Positions 1 to 8,859 are shown, counted from the stretch's first letter. The stretch: 64,000 nucleotides of DNA from Bradyrhizobium sp. SSBR45G (GCF_030159255.1 NZ_BSCT01000026.1:56173-120172); one strand, 5' to 3'. The notes: generated by a model from the letters alone, not told the origin. Program-made: numbers and translations.

Positions 1-699
1 GTTTTCCCGGAAAGGCCGCAGCTCCGTCAGGAACGACCATGCCGATCGATCCTGGCTGTAGAGATGAAACAGCTCGTCGGCGATGGCCGCAGGCTTGATG
101 AAAAAGTCGTCCGGCTTGTCGCTCATCCGCGCACGCATCCGGGGCGTGTCGATCACGGCGTCGATGAGAACGTAGGCGACGTGTACGCCGAGCGGGCCCA
201 TGTCGCGCGCGATCGACTCGGCCAAAATGCGCTGCGCCGCCTTGGTCGGAGCGAAGCCGGCGAAATTGGCCTTGCCCCGGATCGACGACGTGTTTCCGGT
301 CACCAGGATCGCCCCTCGACCACGAGCGATCATGTCAGGAGCCACTTCGCGCGACAAATACAACAGGCCCATCACGTTGACCTCGAAGTTGCCCTTCAGC
401 ATCTTCGGATCGATCTCGCGAAAGCTCCCCCATCCTCCTCCAACCGCATTATGGACGAGAACCTCGGCCGCGCCAAAACGCTGCTTGACGTCGGCGACCA
501 CCGTCCGCACCTGGCTCTCGTCCGAGACGTCGCACATCGCCGCGTGCACGTCGGGAAGCTCTTGCGCAAGGCGATTGATGAGCTCTGCTGAGCGAGCGAG
601 CGCTATGATACGGAAGCCGCCAGCTGAGAAGCGCTTGACGATGGCAGCTCCCGTCCCCGGCCCCACGCCGGTCACGATCGCCGTTGGTTTCCCGGTCAT
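1..699 (-). CDS. SDR family protein (SDR1), 3' end outside window
   Basis: A short-chain dehydrogenase/reductase-like protein, 233 codons visible, running off the left edge. It begins ATG at 699 with MTGKPTAIVTGVGPGTG, a glycine-rich Rossmann NAD(P)-binding motif, and has the NTSS region near residue 136. Where classical SDRs have YxxxK it reads FAPTK (Phe149, Lys153), so the catalytic Tyr is missing. The visible end, TELRPFREN, matches the C-terminal ends of SDR2 and SDR3 (EIRPFGEKW, DLRPSMEKW), so only a residue or two is probably lost. It lies 17 bp after the molybdopterin oxidoreductase gene and is probably its operon partner. I recall an SDR subgroup (SDR_c10) that naturally has Phe here; the substrate is unknown. 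Confidence 0.85.
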   Translation of the reverse strand, partial: MTGKPTAIVTGVGPGTGAAIVKRFSAGGFRIIALARSAELINRLAQELPDVHAAMCDVSDESQVRTVVADVKQRFGAAEVLVHNAVGGGWGSFREIDPKMLKGNFEVNVMGLLYLSREVAPDMIARGRGAILVTGNTSSIRGKANFAGFAPTKAAQRILAESIARDMGPLGVHVAYVLIDAVIDTPRMRARMSDKPDDFFIKPAAIADELFHLYSQDRSAWSFLTELRPFREN

Positions 700-716
700 T
701 CGTCGTCCTCTTCGAG

Positions 717-3038
717 CTACAGTCGGGCCGCGCTGGCATGAATTCGCTCGGACTGCGATTGATGGGAGGCAACCTCATGCGCAGATGCCAGGGCAAGACG
801 AACCGCGACATTCTTGTGGTAGGGTGTCCCCGCAATGGGATCGCGGTTGCCGCTCTCGGTCAGCAGATTGATGCGCGGCCCGCTGATGAGGCGTTCTCCA
901 TCCGGCGCAGGATACGCCTGACCGTAGCCGTGGGGGAGCGCCAGCTGGCCGCCCCGCATGGCGTCATCGACCTTGCAGCGCACGACGAGCCGGCCGACCG
1001 CCGACTCGACGGCGATCCAATCGCCATCCTTGGCACCGAGCGCTCTCAGATCGCTCGAATTGATCAACATGGCACCGTCCGGATCGTCACGGCGCCACGC
1101 GGGATCGCGAAAGATCTGATTGGCGTTGAACATGCGGCGGCCACCGGCCGCCAGCATGAACGGAAACGCCTTTGGAGCACGCGCCGCCTGCGGATCGAGG
1201 CACGCCAGCCATTCCAGCATCTGCGGAACGACGAGCCGCACCTTGTGATCCGAATGGCCGATCAACGACCAGACCTCGTCATAGCCGTGACGTGTGACCG
1301 CGGTGCCCTGCCGGGCGGAAACGATCGTGTCGAACAGCAGGTCGCCGAGCTGATGATCAGCAACGTCGTCCGATGCGCCGATCGCCCGCCGCACCGCCTG
1401 CGGCGTTCGCTTTGCGCAGGCCAACGCCGCGCTCCACAACGGAGCCGCGGCCGCCGTGCCATCCGGAAGCGTCTGCCCCAGCGTGTGATAGAGCACGAGG
1501 GCAGCGACCACCTTCGGATTCTCGGCCATGAAGGCACGGAAGGCGGCAGCGAATTCAGGGCGCGAACGCCGTGCCGCCTCACGCAAGGGGGCGAGCGCAT
1601 TGTCGCCTGGCAGAAGCCCCAGGGCGACCGCAAGCCGCGTGTAGATCTCCGGCTCCGGCAAGGTGCCGGCGAGCGGCGGCAATACGCCGGCACGCACGTG
1701 AAAGAAATTGGTCGGAAACTCGAAATTGAACAGGGTGAATTCGGTCTTCTCGTATTGCGACGACGCTGGGAGAACGTAGTGCGCCAGCTGCGCAGTTTCG
1801 GTCATCGCAACGTCGACCACCACGCATAGCTCGAGCGAGCGCAGTGCGCGTTCCACCGCCTCGGTGTTTGCCGCGGTGTTGGCGGGATTGGAGCTGTCGA
1901 TCCAGGCGCAGCGCAATCGGTCAGGATGATCGCTGAGCACCGCTTCGGGGAAGATGTTGGGAGGCAACAGCCCACCTATGATCGCGTCGCCGGTTGGCGC
2001 GAACGTCTGGTTCGGTGAGTTGCCCCACAGAGGTTGAAGCCAGCTATGCAGTTGGTTGGTCCCTTTCCGGCCGAAACTTCCGGAAAGCATGATCAAGAGC
2101 TTCTCGAGATAGGAGTTGAGCGTCGAGTTGATGCTTTGCTGGATGCCAAGCTCGACGCGCACAACCATGGCCTTCGCCGCTACGATCATCGCGGCGCACC
2201 GCTCCAGATCCCCGATCGAGATATCAGCCGCGGCAGCCCATTGTTCGACAGGGATGTCCAGCAGCGCCTGCCTCACTTCCGCGAAGCCGATCGTGTGCTC
2301 CTTGATGAACGCATGGTCGATCCTGTCGGAACGGACAAGGGTTGCCAGCAATGCGCCGAGGAGAAACGCATCGGCTCCGGGACGAACCGCGAGATGCAGG
2401 TCCGCCATTTCAGCCGTTTCCGTTCGCCGCGGGTCGATGACGATCAGCTTGCGCTCGGGATCCTTGCGGATCTGATTGAGATGATCGCGCGCATTGGGGA
2501 AGCCGTGGGCGATCCAGGGATTTGCACCGATGACAAGCAGGAGGTCACAATGATGGACATCCTCGGCCGTGTGGCATGTCTGGCTGCCGAACATGTGGCC
2601 GTTGACCCAGAAATCGCCAGTCTTCTCCTGTGAAAGCGCGTTGAACACGCTGCGCGACCCCAGCGCGCGCAACAAGCCACTGGCATAGGCGCCGCCGGCG
2701 TGGTTGCCCTGCCCACCGCCACCATAGAGAGCGATGCTCCTGCCACCATGTCTGTCGACGATGTCTTGCAGCCGCGCGGCGATTTCCGAGATCGCGACGT
2801 CCCACGCGATCTCGTCAAAGCCGCCGTCGGCGCGACGGCGCAGCGGGGTCGTCAGCCGATCCTTGTGATGCGCATAGTATCGAATCCGGCTCGCCTTGTT
2901 GCACAGATATCCCTGCGATTTCGGACTTGAGCGGTCGCCCCGCACTTTCTCGATGCGGCCGTCGTCCACCAGGACTTCAATACCGCAATTTACGTAGCAT
3001 AGGTTGCAGGCTGTCTTGAGCCAAACTCCGGCCGTCAT
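717..3038 (-). CDS. molybdopterin-dependent oxidoreductase
   Basis: A 773-residue catalytic subunit of the DMSO-reductase/formate-dehydrogenase superfamily. An N-terminal [4Fe-4S] site is visible (C11-x2-C14-x3-C18-x27-C46), followed by the molybdopterin-binding body (VIGANPWIAHG, VIDPRRTETAE) and a C-terminal dinucleotide-binding domain (HGYGQAYPAPDGE, NLLTESGNRDP). There is no twin-arginine signal, so it is probably cytoplasmic. I could not place the molybdenum-ligand residue with certainty. GGGAGG lies about 7 bases before ATG 3038. It sits between a TetR gene (19-bp gap) and SDR1 (17-bp gap), which suggests one leftward operon. No electron-transfer subunit is adjacent, so the redox partner and substrate are unknown. 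Confidence 0.88.
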   Translation of the reverse strand: MTAGVWLKTACNLCYVNCGIEVLVDDGRIEKVRGDRSSPKSQGYLCNKASRIRYYAHHKDRLTTPLRRRADGGFDEIAWDVAISEIAARLQDIVDRHGGRSIALYGGGGQGNHAGGAYASGLLRALGSRSVFNALSQEKTGDFWVNGHMFGSQTCHTAEDVHHCDLLLVIGANPWIAHGFPNARDHLNQIRKDPERKLIVIDPRRTETAEMADLHLAVRPGADAFLLGALLATLVRSDRIDHAFIKEHTIGFAEVRQALLDIPVEQWAAAADISIGDLERCAAMIVAAKAMVVRVELGIQQSINSTLNSYLEKLLIMLSGSFGRKGTNQLHSWLQPLWGNSPNQTFAPTGDAIIGGLLPPNIFPEAVLSDHPDRLRCAWIDSSNPANTAANTEAVERALRSLELCVVVDVAMTETAQLAHYVLPASSQYEKTEFTLFNFEFPTNFFHVRAGVLPPLAGTLPEPEIYTRLAVALGLLPGDNALAPLREAARRSRPEFAAAFRAFMAENPKVVAALVLYHTLGQTLPDGTAAAAPLWSAALACAKRTPQAVRRAIGASDDVADHQLGDLLFDTIVSARQGTAVTRHGYDEVWSLIGHSDHKVRLVVPQMLEWLACLDPQAARAPKAFPFMLAAGGRRMFNANQIFRDPAWRRDDPDGAMLINSSDLRALGAKDGDWIAVESAVGRLVVRCKVDDAMRGGQLALPHGYGQAYPAPDGERLISGPRINLLTESGNRDPIAGTPYHKNVAVRLALASAHEVASHQSQSERIHASAARL

Positions 3039-3057
3039 GGTGACCTCCCTGGTCGTG

Positions 3058-3678
3058 CTATTTGTCGCAGCGCATCATCGCCGTCGTTCTACGCGGTAGC
3101 TTTTGCGTGCAGCCACCGGCGGTCATGCGTCCCGCAGCGAGAATGCCGTCGGATAGTTTCCCGGCTCCCACGGCGCGCGCCAGCACCATTGATCCGACCA
3201 TGGCCGCGATAGCGCCGGTTGCGATTTGGCGGGCCTGTCGAGGTGGCTCGTCGGGAAGCAGCTCGACAAAGACATCGATCATCTTCTCCAGCTTGGAGGC
3301 CAGCGCCTGCTGCTCGCTCGCGCCGGATCGAGCGACATCGACGGCCAGCGTCGGAAGGGCGCACCCCTGTTTGGGATTGTCTCGATGCCGGGAACTCAGA
3401 TAGTCGGCGATCACCGTCTCGAAGGGTTCGCCATCTTCCTTGTTGTTGGTCAGCTTTTTCCAACGCTCGGTGGTCTGGTCCATTGCAAAGGCGATGGCCT
3501 CGCCAACAAGTGCATCGCGCGACTCGAAATAGTTGTAGAAGCCGCCATGCGTCAGGCCGACGAGCTTCATCACGTCGATGACACTGAGTCCTTTGGCCCC
3601 GTTCTGTCGTAGGCCGTAGGAGGCCTGCTCGACGATCCGGCGGTGCGTCCGGCGCCTGTGGTTTTCTTCGTAACGCAT
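3058..3678 (-). CDS. TetR/AcrR family transcriptional regulator
   Basis: A 206-residue regulator with an N-terminal TetR helix-turn-helix (residues about 10-55, including GLTHGGFYNYF) and a helical ligand-binding C-terminal domain. I chose ATG 3678 (MRYEENHRRRTHRRIVEQA) because TetR proteins usually begin just before this first helix. The frame stays open to 3777, so a longer protein is possible. It is divergent from the thiolase gene, with a perfect palindrome between them, and is followed closely by the molybdopterin oxidoreductase gene. It probably represses one or both flanking units in response to a small catabolic ligand; that role is inferred. Confidence 0.9.
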   Translation of the reverse strand: MRYEENHRRRTHRRIVEQASYGLRQNGAKGLSVIDVMKLVGLTHGGFYNYFESRDALVGEAIAFAMDQTTERWKKLTNNKEDGEPFETVIADYLSSRHRDNPKQGCALPTLAVDVARSGASEQQALASKLEKMIDVFVELLPDEPPRQARQIATGAIAAMVGSMVLARAVGAGKLSDGILAAGRMTAGGCTQKLPRRTTAMMRCDK

Positions 3679-3801
3679 CGCCACCCCGTTGCGAGCTCTC
3701 AAGAGGACCAGCTGTACGCCCGTGCTCATCCCCTTCGAACAGTTCAGGAACCGCGCTTCATTGAAGGCCAATGACAAGATTCAATTGCAATGCCCGTCAT
3801 C

Positions 3802-3823
3802 TTATATGATAATCGTCATATAA
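3802..3823. promoter_or_regulatory. perfect inverted repeat, candidate TetR operator
   Basis: TTATATGA, six bases, then TCATATAA: a perfect 8-bp inverted repeat in the gap between the divergent TetR and thiolase genes, 28 bp before the thiolase start. Size, symmetry and position fit a TetR-dimer operator controlling both directions. No second copy was noticed in the window. Confidence 0.7.
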
Positions 3824-3850
3824 CAACAGATATCAGCAGGAGATTTTGCA

Positions 3851-5047
3851 ATGACCGCCGCTTCCGATCCCGTCGTCATTGTTTCCGCCGCTCGCACGCC
3901 ACTCGGCCGATTCATGGGCGAGCTGTCGTCCCAGAGCGCCCACAAGCTTGGTGCTCACGTGATCGGCGCGGCGCTGGAGCGGGCGAAGCTGGCGCCTGAA
4001 AAGATCGACGAGGTGTTCATGGGCAATGTGCTGCCGGCCGGCCAGGGCCAAGCACCGGCTCGCCAGGCTGCGCGCGGCGCGAAGCTGCCGGATGCGACGG
4101 GAGCCACCACCGTCAACAAGGTCTGTGGTTCCGGCATGAAGGCGACCATGCTGGCCCATGACATCATCAACGCGGGATCAGCTGACATCGTGGTGTCCGG
4201 TGGAATGGAGAGCATGAGCAATGCTCCCTATCTGCTGACGAAAGCGAGGGGGGGATACCGCGCCGGGCATGACAGGATCATCGATCACATGATGATGGAC
4301 GGCCTGGAAGACGCCTATGAGACCGGGCGCTCAATGGGCGATTTCGGCGAGGCGACCGCGGAGGCCTATCAGTTCACCCGCAATGACCAGGACGCCTACG
4401 CGATCGAGACGTTGACCCGCGCGCGCAACGCGGTCGAAGGTGGTGCGTTCAAGGCTGAGATCGCGCCGATCACGCTGACCGAGAAGACCGGGCCGCGGAT
4501 CATCGCGAACGACGAACATCCGCTGAAGGTGGATCCCGCCAAGATTCCAGGATTGAAAGCAGCGTTCCGCGCCAATGGAACCATTACAGCGGCCGCCTCC
4601 TCCGCCAATGCCGACGGCGCCGCGGCCCTCATCCTCGCAAAGCGCTCTCTCGCTGATCGCGACGGCCTGCCCGTGCTGGCCGAAATCAGAGGGCACGCCA
4701 CCCACAGCCAGGAGCCGCAATGGTTCACCACGGCGCCGATCCCTGCCATCCGAAAGCTGTTGGACAAGATCGGCTGGAGCGCGGGCGATGTCGATCTTTT
4801 CGAGATCAACGAAGCTTTCGCCGTGGTCGCGATGGCCGCACAGAGGGATCTCGGCATTCCCAGGGAGAGGCTCAACGTCAATGGCGGCGCTTGCGCCCTT
4901 GGCCATCCCATCGGCGCCACCGGTGCGCGCTTGATCGTGACGCTGTTACATGCGCTCGAAGCGAAAAACCTCAAGCGAGGCGTGGCTGCACTCTGCATCG
5001 GCGGCGGTGAAGCGACCGCCATCGCGGTCGAGCGCGTCGCCCGCTGA
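3851..5047 (+). CDS. acetyl-CoA acetyltransferase (thiolase)
   Basis: A 398-residue thiolase-superfamily enzyme, a normal length for biosynthetic or degradative thiolases. The acylated cysteine is C92 (VNKVCGSGMKA), the general-base histidine is H352 (ALGHPIGATGAR), and the second cysteine is C382 in CIGGGEA, so the triad is complete. The NEAF motif (FEINEAFAV) is also present. AGGAGA lies about 8 bases upstream. It would condense two acetyl-CoA or cleave a 3-ketoacyl-CoA. Its place beside TetR, SDR and CoA-transferase genes suggests the final thiolytic step of a CoA-thioester pathway rather than polyhydroxybutyrate synthesis, since no phaB or phaC is adjacent. Confidence 0.93.
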   Translation: MTAASDPVVIVSAARTPLGRFMGELSSQSAHKLGAHVIGAALERAKLAPEKIDEVFMGNVLPAGQGQAPARQAARGAKLPDATGATTVNKVCGSGMKATMLAHDIINAGSADIVVSGGMESMSNAPYLLTKARGGYRAGHDRIIDHMMMDGLEDAYETGRSMGDFGEATAEAYQFTRNDQDAYAIETLTRARNAVEGGAFKAEIAPITLTEKTGPRIIANDEHPLKVDPAKIPGLKAAFRANGTITAAASSANADGAAALILAKRSLADRDGLPVLAEIRGHATHSQEPQWFTTAPIPAIRKLLDKIGWSAGDVDLFEINEAFAVVAMAAQRDLGIPRERLNVNGGACALGHPIGATGARLIVTLLHALEAKNLKRGVAALCIGGGEATAIAVERVAR

Positions 5048-5141
5048 TAACACAGACCATCCCTGCAAAAGGCGCAGCGAGCACCACGAACCGTGGCGCT
5101 CGCCGCCCGCCCTGTCTGCTTCCATCATTGCGAAAGTTGAA

Positions 5142-6359
5142 ATGGCTCAAATCGTAGACCAATGCGAAGCAATCGACTCTGCGCCGCCACGCGCGACGAC
5201 CTCCGGCGCCCTGCCGATTGCGATCATGTCCCTCCTGGCTGCCATGGGAACGCTTGCGACCAACATTTTGCTGCCTTCGCTGCCGCAAATCGCAGTCTCC
5301 CTGAATGTCACGAGCGCGGCGGTCACATCCGCCATCACGGTCTTTCTTGCGGTGTTCGGGCTGGGCCAGCTCGTGGTCGGACCGCTCTCGGATCGCTACG
5401 GTCGACGCTGGCCAGTCCTGATCGGATTTGCCGTATTCTTCGGCGGCAGCGTCTGGTGCGGCCTGGCCAATGATCTCCCCGGTCTCTTGGTCGGTCGCGC
5501 CGTTCAGGCTGCGGGCGCCTGCGCCACGTCAGTGCTGTCCCGCGCCATCGCCCGGGACATGTTCAGCGGGGCCGCGCTGGCACGCGCCTTGGCGCTGATC
5601 ATGATCGCAATGTCCGCAGCCCCCGGCTTCTCGCCTCTGCTCGGCGGCGCACTCGATCACGCCTTTGGCTGGCGCTCCGAATTCGCTCTCGTCGCGGCCG
5701 TTGCGGCTTTCGGCGCGATCGCCTACGCGATCGTCCTCGGCGAAACCCATCACTCGATCCGCGCTCCGCTCAATCCCGTTGCTATCGTCAGGACCTATGC
5801 CGGCCTGGCCAGCGATCGTCGTTTCGTCATCCCGGCCGCAACCACGAGCCTGATCATCGGCGGCTTGTTCTCGATGTTTTCGGCTATGCCGCGCCTGTTG
5901 ATTGAAGCATTGCACTTCACGCCGATCCAGCTCGGCCTTTTCTTCGCCGGCACCGTCTTTATCGTATTCGCCGCCGGTATGCTGGCGACGAGATTGGCAC
6001 CACGCTACGGGCTCGATGGCCCGATCAAAGCAGGACTATGGGCGACTGCCGCCAGCAGCATTGCGATCGTAGCCATCGCGGTCATCAGCCCCACGTTCCC
6101 GCCGTTTCTGGGCGCAATGATCGTCTTTCTCCTCGGCATGGGCGTCGTCAATCCACTGGCCACCGCACAGGCGCTCTCTCCGTTCGGAGAGAAGGCCGGC
6201 GCCGCCTCGGCGCTGCTGGGTTTCTGGCAGATGATGACCGCCGCAATCGGTGTATGGCTCGCCGCGACGGTGTCGCATGAAGCCATGTTGGCACTTGGTA
6301 TCGTCTTGACTGCGTTTTCACTGCTGGCGTTCGGCCTATATGCCCGGCGCTCGCGATAA
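5142..6359 (+). CDS. MFS transporter, Bcr/CflA-like (DHA1)
   Basis: A major facilitator of 405 residues with about 12 hydrophobic segments. The loop 2-3 signature GPLSDRYGRR and the first helix TNILLPSLPQIA resemble Bcr/CflA drug exporters. I chose ATG 5142 because the first membrane helix begins about 25 residues later; the frame is open upstream into the thiolase gene but that part does not look like protein. It lies 94 bp after the thiolase and is probably co-transcribed. It may export a toxic substrate or product of the pathway, although Bcr/CflA-type exporters are generalists. Confidence 0.88.
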   Translation: MAQIVDQCEAIDSAPPRATTSGALPIAIMSLLAAMGTLATNILLPSLPQIAVSLNVTSAAVTSAITVFLAVFGLGQLVVGPLSDRYGRRWPVLIGFAVFFGGSVWCGLANDLPGLLVGRAVQAAGACATSVLSRAIARDMFSGAALARALALIMIAMSAAPGFSPLLGGALDHAFGWRSEFALVAAVAAFGAIAYAIVLGETHHSIRAPLNPVAIVRTYAGLASDRRFVIPAATTSLIIGGLFSMFSAMPRLLIEALHFTPIQLGLFFAGTVFIVFAAGMLATRLAPRYGLDGPIKAGLWATAASSIAIVAIAVISPTFPPFLGAMIVFLLGMGVVNPLATAQALSPFGEKAGAASALLGFWQMMTAAIGVWLAATVSHEAMLALGIVLTAFSLLAFGLYARRSR

Positions 6360-6577
6360 AGCCCTGCCGACCGGACGCGGCGCGCCAATCGCGTTCAACG
6401 GATTGTGTCGGAGGCCGCGGTCCCGCGACGGCTCCAATCGTCCATGTCGCCCAGATCCATGGATTTCTTCCGAATTGACGAGGTCCAACCGTCGCAGGCG
6501 GTCGGACTTCGTCACTGACAATCACGCCATCGGCCAAACGACAGCCGTCCTTTGCTCGGCACCATCAAGCAATCCGG

Positions 6578-7552
6578 TCAGGCGAGGACTCCGATCAGGC
6601 GCTCACGGATGATCCGTTCGGCATCCAGCATGATGCGGTCGATCAGTTCCTTCACCGTCGGCACGTCGTGAATAAGACCCGCGACCATGCCACAGCTCCA
6701 CGCGCCAGCGTCCATGTCTCCGTCGATCATCACCTTGGGATAGACGCCTGCCACCTGATCGTGGATGTCTTCGATCTTGAGCTGCTTCCCCTTCTCGCGC
6801 TCGATCTCGAGCAATTGTTCGACGCCCTTGTTCCTCAATACGCGCTCTGTATTCCGCAGCCCACGCATGACCAGCCGCGTGTCGAGTTCGGAAGCGTTGA
6901 CCAGCGCATTCTTGACGTTCTCGTGCACGGGCGCTTCCTTGGTCGCGATAAAGCGCGTTCCCATGTTCATCCCGGCCGCACCCATCGCAAGAGCCGCGAC
7001 CAGGCTGCGCGCATCCGCCATGCCACCCGAGGCAACGAACGGAATCTTCAGCTCCTCGGCCGCGCGTGGCAACAGGATCATATTGGGTATGTCGTCCTCG
7101 CCGGGATGACCACCGCATTCGAAGCCGTCGACGCTGACAGCGTCACAACCGATCTGCTCGGCCTTCAGCGAGTGCCTGACCGACGTACATTTGTGAATGA
7201 CCTTGATGCCTGCCGCCTTCAAGGCCGGCATGTACTGCTCGGGACTGCGTCCTGCCGTCTCAACCACCTTGATCCCGCCTTCCCTGATGGCCGCAATGTA
7301 CTCCGGATAAGGCGGCGCACTGAAGGTGGGTAGGAACGTCAGGTTCACGCCGAACGGCTTGTCCGTCATGTCTCGGCAACGCGCGATCTCTTTGGCCAGC
7401 AGTTCCGGCGTCCGTTGCGTCAGACCCGTGATAACTCCAAGTCCGCCCGCGTTCGACACCGCGGCCGCGAGCTCGGCAAACCCGACATAGTGCATTCCAC
7501 CCTGGATGATCGGATGTTCGATACCGAACATCTCAGTGATCGCTGTCTTCAC
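6578..7552 (-). CDS. nitronate monooxygenase-like flavoenzyme
   Basis: A 324-residue TIM-barrel FMN protein of the 2-nitropropane dioxygenase/NAD(P)H-dependent flavin oxidoreductase family. Visible motifs are IQGGMHYVG near the N-terminus, GFECGGHPGEDD (phosphate and active-site loop) and ASGGMADARSLVAALAMGA. I chose GTG 7552 because GGGAGG lies about 6 bases upstream and gives MKTAITEMFGIEHPI; a TTG one codon earlier is also possible. It follows SDR2 with only the stub of an acyl-CoA dehydrogenase gene between, so it belongs to the same leftward operon. The real substrate cannot be read from sequence, because many members of this family are not nitronate oxidases. Confidence 0.87.
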   Translation of the reverse strand: MKTAITEMFGIEHPIIQGGMHYVGFAELAAAVSNAGGLGVITGLTQRTPELLAKEIARCRDMTDKPFGVNLTFLPTFSAPPYPEYIAAIREGGIKVVETAGRSPEQYMPALKAAGIKVIHKCTSVRHSLKAEQIGCDAVSVDGFECGGHPGEDDIPNMILLPRAAEELKIPFVASGGMADARSLVAALAMGAAGMNMGTRFIATKEAPVHENVKNALVNASELDTRLVMRGLRNTERVLRNKGVEQLLEIEREKGKQLKIEDIHDQVAGVYPKVMIDGDMDAGAWSCGMVAGLIHDVPTVKELIDRIMLDAERIIRERLIGVLA

Positions 7553-7573
7553 CAATGCCTCCCATGGAGATTT

Positions 7574-7651
7574 TCAGATGTCGCGGCCAGCGATGAAAGC
7601 GCGCACCTCGTCTCGAAAGGCAGCACCCTCGCTGGACAGGTTGAGCTCCAT
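7574..7651 (-). pseudogene. acyl-CoA dehydrogenase remnant (N-terminal 25 codons)
   Basis: A tiny open frame reading MELNLSSEGAAFRDEVRAF and then IAGRDI-stop. This matches the usual opening of acyl-CoA dehydrogenases (M-x-L-x-x-S-x-E-x-x-x-F-R-x-E-V-R-x-F). It keeps its own GGGAG ribosome site 9 bases upstream and starts 15 bp after the SDR2 stop, exactly where the next operon gene should be. The rest of the roughly 380-residue enzyme is absent and the nitronate monooxygenase gene follows at once. An internal deletion is the simplest explanation. Confidence 0.65.
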
Positions 7652-7666
7652 CGCGAGAGACTCCCT

Positions 7667-8404
7667 TTACCACTTTTCGCCAAAGGGACGAATCTCCAGT
7701 TCAAAGGTCCAGGCGCTTCTGGGCTGCTGATAGAGCAGCCAATAGGATTCCGCGACCGATGACGGCGGCATCAGGAGATCGGGATCATCCAGCGCATTCG
7801 GGCCAAGCGCCTCGATCCGCCGTTGGCGAACCCACTCGGTATCGACACCGGAATCGATGATGAGGTGTGCGACGTGAATGTTCTTCGGCCCAAGCTCGCG
7901 CGCCATCGCCTGGGCCACGGCCCGCAGGCCAAACTTGGCGCTGGCGAAGGCCGCGTATCCCGCTCCCCCACGAAGGCTCGCCGTCGCTCCGGTGAAGAAG
8001 ATGTTGCCCTTGCCGCGTGGCAGCATCAGCCGAGCCGCCTCGCGACCGGCGAGAAAGCCGGAATAGCAGGCCATTTCCCAGACCTTCCGGAATACGCGTT
8101 CGGTCGTATCCAGAATCGGGAAGTTGACGTTGGCACCGATGTTGAAGATGCAGACCTCCAGCGGCGCGTGCTTGTCAGCCTCGCCAAGGAACGAAATGAT
8201 CTCCTCTTCCTTGCGCGCGTCGAGGGTCCGCGCGTGAATCTCGCCGCCGGCCTTCTCGATCTCCTTGACCAGCGGCTCGAGCTTGGCGCCATTGCGACGG
8301 CCGGCGAACACCGTGAAGCCCTCCGCGGCGAACTTCTTGGCAATCTCCCCGCCGATGTAGTCTCCTGCGCCGATGACGGCCACGGTCGCGTTTCTCTTCT
8401 GCAA
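7667..8404 (-). CDS. SDR family protein (SDR2)
   Basis: A 245-residue SDR-like protein with nucleotide-binding motif VIGAGDYIGG and the helix LACYSG/REAARLMLPRG shared with SDR3. The usual YxxxK is FASAK (Phe153, Lys157), so the catalytic Tyr is replaced, while the serine region TGATAS is kept. I chose the TTG at 8404 because GGGAGA is 6 bases upstream and the resulting N-terminus aligns residue for residue with SDR3; an in-frame GTG at 8422 would add six residues. It heads a leftward operon with the acyl-CoA dehydrogenase stub and the nitronate monooxygenase-like gene. It is the closest relative of SDR3 in the window. Confidence 0.88.
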   Translation of the reverse strand: MQKRNATVAVIGAGDYIGGEIAKKFAAEGFTVFAGRRNGAKLEPLVKEIEKAGGEIHARTLDARKEEEIISFLGEADKHAPLEVCIFNIGANVNFPILDTTERVFRKVWEMACYSGFLAGREAARLMLPRGKGNIFFTGATASLRGGAGYAAFASAKFGLRAVAQAMARELGPKNIHVAHLIIDSGVDTEWVRQRRIEALGPNALDDPDLLMPPSSVAESYWLLYQQPRSAWTFELEIRPFGEKW

Positions 8405-8829
8405 GGGTGCTCTCCCGGTCACTTGGACATGTTTCGTGCGAACAATTCGGCCGTCCGCGCGGCATGGGCTTCACTCCCACCGCGCCTTGACCCGCCTGCC
8501 CATGACGGTCCTGCCAATCGAGGCAGCCGAGGGCGTCGAGGCCGGCGGAAGCTGCATCAGGGGAAGATGTGGTCGACAAGGCGCGGCGATTTCGCCAACG
8601 CGCCGCCACGGAACGCGACGGTTCCTGGGCTCCCCATCTTCGACACGCGCAGTCTGGCCGGGGGCATTGGCCACCTGCCTTTCCGCTCCATGATTGATGC
8701 GGCCGGGCAGGCCGACAGCAATCTCGCCGCGACTGGTCACCTCCGAACGCTCGACCACGCCTGCCCTCCCCGGCAAAACCACGCCTGCTTTTGCACCAGT
8801 GCACTTTTCGCGCTGGCTGGCGTCGCGAC
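8405..8829. other. long leader or degraded sequence upstream of SDR2
   Basis: About 425 bp separate the strong leftward promoter at 8830-8859 from the SDR2 start. I found no recognisable gene in either strand: the open frames here are short and resemble nothing I know. It may be an unusually long untranslated leader, or the scar of a lost first gene like the deleted acyl-CoA dehydrogenase downstream. Confidence 0.4.
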
Positions 8830-8859
8830 ATATTACAGTTCTTTTTTAGAACTTGTCAA
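8830..8859 (-). promoter_or_regulatory. leftward sigma-70-type promoter for the SDR2 operon
   Basis: On the minus strand a perfect TTGACA (8854-8859) is followed after 18 bp by TAATAT (8830-8835). The whole spacer is taken up by the 17-bp operator palindrome, a typical repressor layout. Confidence 0.7.
8837..8853. promoter_or_regulatory. operator 1: AGTTCT-TTTTT-AGAACT
   Basis: A perfect inverted repeat with 6-bp arms and a 5-bp centre, lying between the -35 and -10 of the SDR2 promoter. The same 6-5-6 design recurs at 8978-8994 and 12470-12486. The HxlR protein encoded at 12621 is the likely binder; that link is inference. Confidence 0.7.

Noticed and set aside
6483..6507. Imperfect hairpin GTCC-ACCG/CGGT-GGAC between convergent genes as a terminator
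   Set aside because: It contains a mismatch or wobble and no T-run; too weak to annotate.
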